From: Sinobaca qinghaiensis
Lineage (GTDB): Bacteria > Bacillota > Bacilli > Bacillales > Marinococcaceae
Reading direction: 5' to 3'
Assembly (NCBI RefSeq): GCF_003610495.1
Contig: NZ_RAPK01000006.1
Coordinates: 701,853-765,852, forward strand
DNA length: 64,000 bases
Shown: in pieces, positions 58,531 to 64,000 of the stretch
How positions within the stretch are numbered: the first letter of the stretch is position 1
Layout: each line of letters starts with the position of its first letter
Position numbers and translations under genes: made by a program
The notes under the pieces: model-generated
Told to the model about the DNA's origin: nothing
Seen by the model: only the letters and a program-made list of their open reading frames with translations
The model's database searches: none

Positions 58531-60222
58531 TTACAAATCCAAATCGGTGACGGCGCCTTTGGCACTGCTTGAAACGAGCTTAGCATACTTGGCCAGCGTA
58601 CCGATTCTGGCCGGCAGCTCAGGTGTTGTCCAGGCTTTCTGGCGCTTTTCGAATTCTTCGTCTGTAATCTTAAAGTTAATCTCCTGTGTTTCGCTGTCTA
58701 TCGTAACGATATCACCTTCCTGAAGAAGGCCGATTGGACCGCCGGTGTGTGCTTCAGGAGCCACATGGCCGATAACGAATCCGTGCGAGCCGCCGGAAAA
58801 ACGGCCGTCTGTTAAAAGGGCGACTTTGCCGCCGAGTCCGCGTCCGACGATCATAGAAGTAATGGAAAGCATCTCAGGCATACCCGGTCCGCCTTTTGGT
58901 CCTACATGGCGGATAACGAGAACATCACCTTCTTTAATGTCATCATCCATGATTGCTTTTGTTGCATCATCTTCTGAATCATATACGCGTGCAGGGCCTT
59001 CAAAGCGGCTGATTTTCTGGCCGGACATTTTGGCTACAGCGCCTTCCGGAGCAAGATTCCCTTTTAATACGACAAGCGGGCCGTTTGGTTTCAACGGATT
59101 ATCAAAGGCGCGGATGACGTCCTGTCCTTCAGTGAGGTCAGGCGCGTCTGCCAGATTTTCAGCAAGCGTTCTGCCTGTAACGGTCAGACAGTCGCCGTGA
59201 AGCAGCCCATTTTCCAAAAGAATTTTCATTACGCCGGGCACTCCGCCGACTGCATAAAGATCCTGCATAACATAGCGGCCGCTTGGTTTTAAATCAGCGA
59301 GGTGCGGAACGTGTTTACGTACTCTTTCAAAATCATCATAGGATAAATCAACTCCGGCAGAATGAGCGATGGCAAGCAGGTGAAGGAAGGCATTGGTAGA
59401 TCCGCCGAGCGCCATAACGACCGTAATCGCATTTTCGAACGCTTCTTTCGTCATGATGTCTTTTGGATAGATATCCTTTTCCAGCAGCTGAATAACGAGC
59501 TCTCCAGCCTGCTGGCATTCTGTTTCCTTATATTTGTTGATAGCAGGAGTAGAAGAAGATCCAGGTATGCTCATACCAAGTGCTTCTACTGCGGCTGCCA
59601 TTGTATTTGCTGTGTACATGCCTCCGCACGCGCCGGCGCCGGGACATGAGTTACATTCCACCTGATGAAGCTCTTCATCATTGATGATGCCCTGCTGGTG
59701 CTGTCCTACGGCTTCAAAGGAAGAAACAATGTCTACGTCTTTTCCGTTCAGTTTTCCCGGCTGAATGGTGCCGCCGTATACATACACACTTGGAAGGTTA
59801 AGACGGGCAAGTGCAATCAGGGAAGCCGGCGTCGTTTTGTCACAGCCGCCGATTGCTACAACCCCATCAAGGCGTTCAGCGCTGGTCACGGTTTCCATAG
59901 AATCTGCAATGATTTCACGGCTTGGAAGGGAATAGTGCATGCCTTCGTGGCCCATCGCAATACCGTCAGATACAGTAATAGTATTAAATATCATGGGAGC
60001 ACCGCCGGCCTGGGCAGCGCCTTTTTTTGCTTCCCGGGCAAGGCCATCGATATGTATATTACACGGGGTGACCTCGCTCCATGTGCTTGCGATACCAATC
60101 ATCGGTTTTTTAAAGTCTTCGTCTTTGAATCCTACAGCGCGGAGCATGGCACGGTTTGGCGTGCGGTTCGCACCTTCGCTGATTACTTTACTGCGGATAC
60201 GGAGGTCTTTCTTATCTCCCAT
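58531..60222 (-). CDS. ilvD: Dihydroxy-acid dehydratase
   Basis: An iron-sulfur enzyme of valine, isoleucine and leucine synthesis that converts dihydroxy-acids to 2-oxo-acids. 563 residues. Cluster-binding cysteines lie in [11 protein letters not shown] and [19 protein letters not shown], and the C-terminal [19 protein letters not shown] is typical. The other ilv/leu genes are not in the window, so it is transcribed alone, as in B. subtilis. Confidence 0.97.
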   Translation of the reverse strand: MGDKKDLRIRSKVISEGANRTPNRAMLRAVGFKDEDFKKPMIGIASTWSEVTPCNIHIDGLAREAKKGAAQAGGAPMIFNTITVSDGIAMGHEGMHYSLPSREIIADSMETVTSAERLDGVVAIGGCDKTTPASLIALARLNLPSVYVYGGTIQPGKLNGKDVDIVSSFEAVGQHQQGIINDEELHQVECNSCPGAGACGGMYTANTMAAAVEALGMSIPGSSSTPAINKYKETECQQAGELVIQLLEKDIYPKDIMTKEAFENAITVVMALGGSTNAFLHLLAIAHSAGVDLSYDDFERVRKHVPHLADLKPSGRYVMQDLYAVGGVPGVMKILLENGLLHGDCLTVTGRTLAENLADAPDLTEGQDVIRAFDNPLKPNGPLVVLKGNLAPEGAVAKMSGQKISRFEGPARVYDSEDDATKAIMDDDIKEGDVLVIRHVGPKGGPGMPEMLSITSMIVGRGLGGKVALLTDGRFSGGSHGFVIGHVAPEAHTGGPIGLLQEGDIVTIDSETQEINFKITDEEFEKRQKAWTTPELPARIGTLAKYAKLVSSSAKGAVTDLDL

Positions 60223-60245
60223 TTTTATACATCCTCTCTCATCTG

Positions 60246-60260
60246 TTGTCAGAAAACTAT
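60246..60260 (-). promoter_or_regulatory. Possible CodY box ahead of ilvD
   Basis: On the minus strand ATAGTTTTCTGACAA shares the central TTTTCTGA and 11 of 15 positions with the CodY consensus AATTTTCWGAAAATT. Placed between promoter and start codon. Weak, but branched-chain amino acid genes are standard CodY targets. Confidence 0.3.
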
Positions 60261-60273
60261 GGCAATACTACTT

Positions 60274-60302
60274 ATCATACTAGGAAATGCCGGAACTCGC
60301 AA
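60274..60302 (-). promoter_or_regulatory. Sigma-A promoter of ilvD
   Basis: On the minus strand TTGCGA (60302-60297) and TATGAT (60279-60274), spacing 17. Confidence 0.65.
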
Positions 60303-60307
60303 TATAG

Positions 60308-60336
60308 AAAAAGAAGCAGCCGGCCGGCTGCTTCTG
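60308..60336 (-). terminator. Terminator of the DUF2254 gene
   Basis: AGAAGCAGCCGG / CCGGCTGCTTCT perfect stem; on the minus strand a T run follows. Confidence 0.85.
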
Positions 60337-60337
60337 G

Positions 60338-61729
60338 TTATTCGTTATCTGGAGTCAGGCGCGCACGTAGTTCTTCTTCGAGGCTTCTGTATTCTTCACG
60401 CTTATCCGTTGTCTCAGATATACTGCGAAGACTTGCATAAAATCTTTTTTCGTTGTGTTCAAATACAAACGGACTTATATAACCGCGGGCAATCATTGCT
60501 GCGAAGTTCCAGCACATATCATGATTTTCTCCGGCTACCGATTCGGTAAGAAGCGCTAAAGCTTCCAGTACATCATTGGTAATGATTGGATCTGACTTTG
60601 CATAAATACTTATATGTGCTAAAGCAGCATATAGATAATAATCAAACGATTCATCTTCAATAATAACCCGCAGATCATTATTCGTGTCCGTCAAATAAGG
60701 AGTGAAGCGGGTGATTTTGGAAATGGAGAGCAGCAGGTCTGTAAGCTGGTAAATAGCGTTGGAAGCCGTGTTAGGATCATCGTTTCCAATTGACTTGATC
60801 GCTATTTCTTTTAGTTTGTTAATACCGAACTCAATATCCTGAACTTCCGTTTTCTTTGACCCGAGAAAAATAAACCGGCGCAGAGCGTTTTCATCAACCG
60901 GTGTGTTATCTTTTTTCCAGTAACTTACAACAGGAATGCCTTCGAGCACAAAATCACCGATTCGCTTTTCCAGTTTCACGACAAGGTTATGGTCTTCCGC
61001 GTAGGAAACCATCCGCCGGTAATCGATAATCTGTACAAAGCCGGCACCGTCCGCGGCGATGTACATTTTGTCCGTTTCCGGCAGTTCATCGACGGAGGTG
61101 TTCGGTTCCTTTGTGCGGTAGGGTTCAAGATCCTGCACTAAAGTAGCCAGAATTCGTTCCTGGGATTCATTTTTCATGTTAAGCGTCAGGTTAGGCACCT
61201 GCATCCAGTTTACTGCGTGGTTTAGAAAGTAAATAAAAGTAGCAAGCCCAAGAAACATAAAGATAATCGTTAAGGTAGGGAAAGCAACATATGTTTCTAC
61301 ATTGGCGTCGATCAGGAAAAACGCCATTAAAATAAATACAAATACTAAGTTAAACATTCCCAGAACATGCTGGGTCCGTTTATCTGCTACAAACGTAACG
61401 AGCATCCGCGGCGTAAACTGGCCGGAGAAGTTCGTAAGTACGACGAGAATAGAGTTCAGCGTAAACGCGTTCAATGTAATACTCCCTGCAATAAGGGAAC
61501 TTACAATTGTACTTGTCTGAGAGTAGCCTGCTGAGAAAAAGGCAGGGGCTGACTCCCCGTACTGACTGGAAATATCGATCCAGTAGGCTATTCCAGCAAT
61601 ACCTATTCCTATAAGTGCATATATGACGCAGATAAACCAGAGGTTTGATCGTAATTCATATTTTAATTGATGTGACGATAAGCTTAAGAGCTTACGAATT
61701 GGTCTGGGCATAAAGCGTTGTATGTTCAT
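60338..61729 (-). CDS. DUF2254 family membrane protein
   Basis: A 463-residue protein with about four membrane segments in the first 180 residues (LWFICVIYALIGIGIAGIAY; VFVFILMAFFLIDANV) and a long soluble C-terminal domain. The segment VSSLIAGSITLNAFTLNSIL and FSGQFTPRMLVTFV are typical of the DUF2254 family. No biochemical role is established. It is divergent from the BCCT transporter gene, so the pair shares a 172-base control region. Confidence 0.8.
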   Translation of the reverse strand: MNIQRFMPRPIRKLLSLSSHQLKYELRSNLWFICVIYALIGIGIAGIAYWIDISSQYGESAPAFFSAGYSQTSTIVSSLIAGSITLNAFTLNSILVVLTNFSGQFTPRMLVTFVADKRTQHVLGMFNLVFVFILMAFFLIDANVETYVAFPTLTIIFMFLGLATFIYFLNHAVNWMQVPNLTLNMKNESQERILATLVQDLEPYRTKEPNTSVDELPETDKMYIAADGAGFVQIIDYRRMVSYAEDHNLVVKLEKRIGDFVLEGIPVVSYWKKDNTPVDENALRRFIFLGSKKTEVQDIEFGINKLKEIAIKSIGNDDPNTASNAIYQLTDLLLSISKITRFTPYLTDTNNDLRVIIEDESFDYYLYAALAHISIYAKSDPIITNDVLEALALLTESVAGENHDMCWNFAAMIARGYISPFVFEHNEKRFYASLRSISETTDKREEYRSLEEELRARLTPDNE

Positions 61730-61756
61730 ATATCATCCCCGCATTCTATTTTTAGT

Positions 61757-61776
61757 GCAAAGTGTACTGTACCACT
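61757..61776. repeat. Inverted repeat in the DUF2254/BCCT control region
   Basis: AAAGTG - TACTGTAC - CACTTT; six-base arms in the divergent promoter region, about 75 bases upstream of the BCCT -35 box. Possible operator; regulator unknown. Confidence 0.4.
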
Positions 61777-61830
61777 TTCTACAGAATTTTACACTCCAAA
61801 TTGTAAAAGGAAATGCAAAAGATAAATTTA

Positions 61831-61859
61831 TTGACGGAAAAAGCCGTATCTATTACGAT
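61831..61859 (+). promoter_or_regulatory. Sigma-A promoter of the BCCT gene
   Basis: TTGACG at 61831-61836 and TACGAT at 61854-61859, spacing 17; 43 bases ahead of the start codon. Confidence 0.65.
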
Positions 61860-61901
61860 AGCTCATTAGTGTTTAGAATAGAGAGAGAAAGCGGGAATAG
61901 A

Positions 61902-63440
61902 ATGAATACAAAAAAATCTTCATCCATGAAGCAGAATGACTGGCCGGTTATTGGAGTGAGCGGCGGTCTGCTCGTGTTGTTTATTATTGCCTCGGTTTGG
62001 AATCCGGATGCGGTTGGAAGTTTCGTAAACGTTACTTTCGGATGGGCTGCAGCCTGGTTTGGCGGATTTTGGCAGCTTCTGCTGCTGGGTACGTTTATTA
62101 CAGCGTTATACTTAGCATTTTCTACATATGGAAAAGTAAGGCTGGGAAATAAAAATGCTCCGGAATTTGCAACGGGAAAATGGCTATCTATTATTATGTG
62201 TACCCTGCTGGCAGGAGGCGGTGTCTTTTGGGCAGCGGCTGAACCTATTTATCATTTTATGGAACTTCCACCAGTATTTTCGGGAATAGAAGGGTCTTCT
62301 ATGGAGGCTGCTGCTCCGGCACTTGCCCAGAGTTATCTGCACTGGGGCTTTCTTGCCTGGGCGGTACTAGGTACGCTGAGTACTATTGTTTTAATGCATG
62401 CCCACTATGAAAAAGGCATGCCTTTGAAGCCAAGATCGTTACTATATCCAATATTCGGCAGGGGAATTGCGGAAAAAAGCTGGATCGGATCAACTGTAGA
62501 TATCTGCTCTATTATTGCTGTAGCAGCTGGAACAATTGGACCTATTGGATTTTTAGGAACGCAGGCAGGATATGGTATGGAAACGCTTATGGGTATTCCT
62601 AATGAGTATCCGGTCCAGCTGGCTATTATTGCCGGCCTGGTTATTGTTGCTTCCATTTCCGCGGTAACAGGAGTCCATAAAGGCATTCAGTGGCTCAGCA
62701 GCTTCAACGTCTGGTTTACAGTCGTTCTTATCGCAGCGATTCTGCTGGCCGGGCCGGGCGGCTTTATTATTGATATGTTTATATCTTCGTTTGGAGTGTA
62801 TGTTCAGGAGTTCCCACGCATGGCGACATTTCGGGGCGACGATGACTGGCTTGGGCTTTGGACTATTTTTTTCTGGGGATGGTTCCTCGGATACGGACCG
62901 ATGATGGCTATCTTTATTACCAAAATATCAAGAGGAAGAACGATACGTCAGCTCGTGTTATCAGTGGCGGTTATTGCCCCGGTAGTAACTAATTTTTGGT
63001 TTACGATTGTAGGAGGAACGGGGGTTTTTTACGAACTGAACAGGCCCGGCTCTGTATCGGATCCATTATATGAAGGAGGGATGCCGGCTTCAATGATGGC
63101 GATTGTTCAGCAGCTTCCATTAGCAGGTGTCCTGACATTTGGTTTTCTTCTCGTTACTATTTTGTTTGTTATTACTACGACTGACTCGATGGCCTATACG
63201 ATTTCCATGGTAGTTAGCGGTAGAGATGAGCCTCATTCAGTTGTCCGCGTTTTCTGGGTAGCGGCAATGGGCGGGGCAGCAGCCTGTCTTCTATTTATTG
63301 GAGAAGGCAGCGTAGATGCCCTGCAGTCTTTTATTGTCGTAACGGCTGTTCCGGTTTCTATTATTCTGCTGCCGACACTGTGGCTTGCGCCTCGTGCAGC
63401 AAAACAAATGGCGGAAAGCCAGGGTATTTATAAAAAATAA
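61902..63440 (+). CDS. BCCT family osmolyte/quaternary amine transporter
   Basis: A 512-residue, 12-helix sodium-coupled transporter of the betaine-choline-carnitine family. Family hallmarks: GVFWAAAEPIYHFMELPP, and in helix 8 WTIFFWGWFLGYGP followed by ISRGRTIRQ. In classical betaine carriers the helix-8 motif is WTIFYWAWWISWSPFVG; here two of its Trp positions read Phe and Tyr, so the substrate may be something other than glycine betaine, for instance ectoine, choline or carnitine. Start ATG 61902; the frame is open upstream through the promoter. The neighbour ectD supports a role in osmoprotection. Confidence 0.9.
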   Translation: MNTKKSSSMKQNDWPVIGVSGGLLVLFIIASVWNPDAVGSFVNVTFGWAAAWFGGFWQLLLLGTFITALYLAFSTYGKVRLGNKNAPEFATGKWLSIIMCTLLAGGGVFWAAAEPIYHFMELPPVFSGIEGSSMEAAAPALAQSYLHWGFLAWAVLGTLSTIVLMHAHYEKGMPLKPRSLLYPIFGRGIAEKSWIGSTVDICSIIAVAAGTIGPIGFLGTQAGYGMETLMGIPNEYPVQLAIIAGLVIVASISAVTGVHKGIQWLSSFNVWFTVVLIAAILLAGPGGFIIDMFISSFGVYVQEFPRMATFRGDDDWLGLWTIFFWGWFLGYGPMMAIFITKISRGRTIRQLVLSVAVIAPVVTNFWFTIVGGTGVFYELNRPGSVSDPLYEGGMPASMMAIVQQLPLAGVLTFGFLLVTILFVITTTDSMAYTISMVVSGRDEPHSVVRVFWVAAMGGAAACLLFIGEGSVDALQSFIVVTAVPVSIILLPTLWLAPRAAKQMAESQGIYKK

Positions 63441-63448
63441 TAAAAAAA

Positions 63449-63482
63449 GACTGCTGCGGGGAGGTCAACCGCAGCAGTTTAT
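63449..63482. terminator. Bidirectional terminator between BCCT and ectD genes
   Basis: ACTGCTGCGG - GGAGGTCAA - CCGCAGCAGT stem flanked by A and T runs. Confidence 0.88.
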
Positions 63483-64000
63483 TTATGATTTTGTTTTTGT
63501 TTTAGAGGTAGTAGTGGATGGGATATCTGTTAGTTTCTCTGGTTTTGGTGTGATGGGCTGAATGTTCTCGCGGTTCGCCAGGAATTCCGGACGCGGCGAC
63601 TGGCCGGAGAACGGGTGGGTGAGCTTGTTTTCGATGGAGTTGAATACAAAGAACACGTTGCTGCGCGCATACGGGGAAATGTTCCCGGATGAGCCGTGCA
63701 TGGTGTTGCAGTCAAAGAACAGCACGGAGCCGGCCGGGCCGGTGGCGCGGTCGATGCGGCCGCCGGCCTTGTCCACGAGCCAGCTCATGCTGTCGTTGTC
63801 CGGCACGCCGCTTTCCTGCTTCTGCAGGGACGACTTGTAGTTGTCCTTCGGCGTCTCGCCGGGGCAGGAAATGTACCATTTCTGTGAGCCCGGTACAAGC
63901 ATCAGCGGGCCGTTGAACTCGTAGTTGTCGGTCAGCACAATCGAGCAGCTGACCGCGCGCATGTCGGGCATGCCGTCTTCGACGTGCCACGTTTCAAAGT
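63483..64000 (-). CDS. ectD: Ectoine hydroxylase, C-terminal part (gene runs off the window)
   Basis: About 172 residues of a 2-oxoglutarate/Fe(II) dioxygenase that turns ectoine into 5-hydroxyectoine. The visible part begins [20 protein letters not shown] (right after the metal-binding HxD motif, which is just outside). The second metal His is in [13 protein letters not shown] and the 2-oxoglutarate-binding Arg in [31 protein letters not shown] is a strong EctD signature. The 28 C-terminal residues are a Thr/Lys/Pro-rich tail not typical of the family. Core G+C is far above the rest of the window. The frame is open to the window edge. Confidence 0.95.
   Translation of the reverse strand, partial: FETWHVEDGMPDMRAVSCSIVLTDNYEFNGPLMLVPGSQKWYISCPGETPKDNYKSSLQKQESGVPDNDSMSWLVDKAGGRIDRATGPAGSVLFFDCNTMHGSSGNISPYARSNVFFVFNSIENKLTHPFSGQSPRPEFLANRENIQPITPKPEKLTDIPSTTTSKTKTKS

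Noticed and set aside
61722..61901. 60-residue N-terminal extension of the BCCT protein
   Set aside because: The extension spans the predicted promoter and is unlike BCCT N-termini; the ATG at 61902 fits.
63530..64000. Several open frames in other phases over ectD
   Set aside because: They arise from the high G+C of the ectD core, which removes stop codons; only the EctD frame gives a recognisable protein.

Overview
The window looks like a chromosomal segment of a moderately halophilic or haloalkaliphilic member of the Bacillaceae. Gene order closely follows the Bacillus subtilis secA-to-ssrA region, and the proteins are Bacillus-type throughout (Crh, CggR, MinJ, HprK, BdbC/BdbD, the YclNOPQ siderophore importer). 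A BCCT osmolyte transporter and an ectoine hydroxylase at the right edge, together with acidic protein composition, point to salt adaptation. No prophage, IS element, CRISPR array, rRNA or tRNA was seen. The only RNA gene recognised is tmRNA (ssrA).

Layout. 1-6.2 kb: end of hpf, secA, prfB with its programmed +1 frameshift, an atypical SDR protein, a lipoprotein cytochrome c and an M23 peptidase. 6.2-10.3 kb: an inverted cysteine desulfurase, the S41 protease ctpB and minJ. 10.3-15.3 kb: uvrBA behind a LexA box. 15.4-20.3 kb: the yvlB-yvlC-yvlD envelope-stress-type trio, hprK, lgt, ppaX and an acyltransferase. 20.4-27.0 kb: a compact hisZGDBHAF(IE) operon. 27.1-33.1 kb: a TPR protein, trxB, then Nudix-rapZ-yvcK-whiA-crh. 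33.2-43.1 kb: clpP (inverted, CtsR box), rpoN (cre site), then cggR-gapA-pgk-tpiA-gpmI-eno behind a textbook CggR operator. 43.1-48.5 kb: secG, two related esterases, rnr, smpB, ssrA. 48.5-53 kb: lineage-variable genes, including a YusW-like lipoprotein, an orphan gas-vesicle-type gvpO paired with a charge-segregated repeat protein, a UbiA prenyltransferase, an NlpC/P60 lipoprotein and an SMP-30 protein. 53-57.3 kb: a Fur-controlled siderophore importer. 57.3-64 kb: bdbC/bdbD, ilvD, a DUF2254 membrane protein, a BCCT transporter and a truncated ectD.

How it fits together. HprK, Crh, YvcK, the cre site at rpoN and CggR form a carbon-status control network over glycolysis. RNase R, SmpB and tmRNA are the ribosome-rescue set. 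MinJ, CtpB and the M23 peptidase belong to division, sporulation and wall functions.

Most unusual points: (1) the gvpO-like gene has no ATG/GTG/TTG where its strong ribosome binding site demands a start and appears to begin at ATT or ATC. It sits next to a Rho-N/SAP-like, polyacidic-repeat, basic-coiled-coil protein, with no other gvp gene nearby. (2) Both ftsEX and cwlO, normally found at two separate places in this syntenic region, are missing from those places. (3) The ectD core has a much higher G+C content than everything around it. (4) Several perfect palindromes or hairpins remain unexplained.
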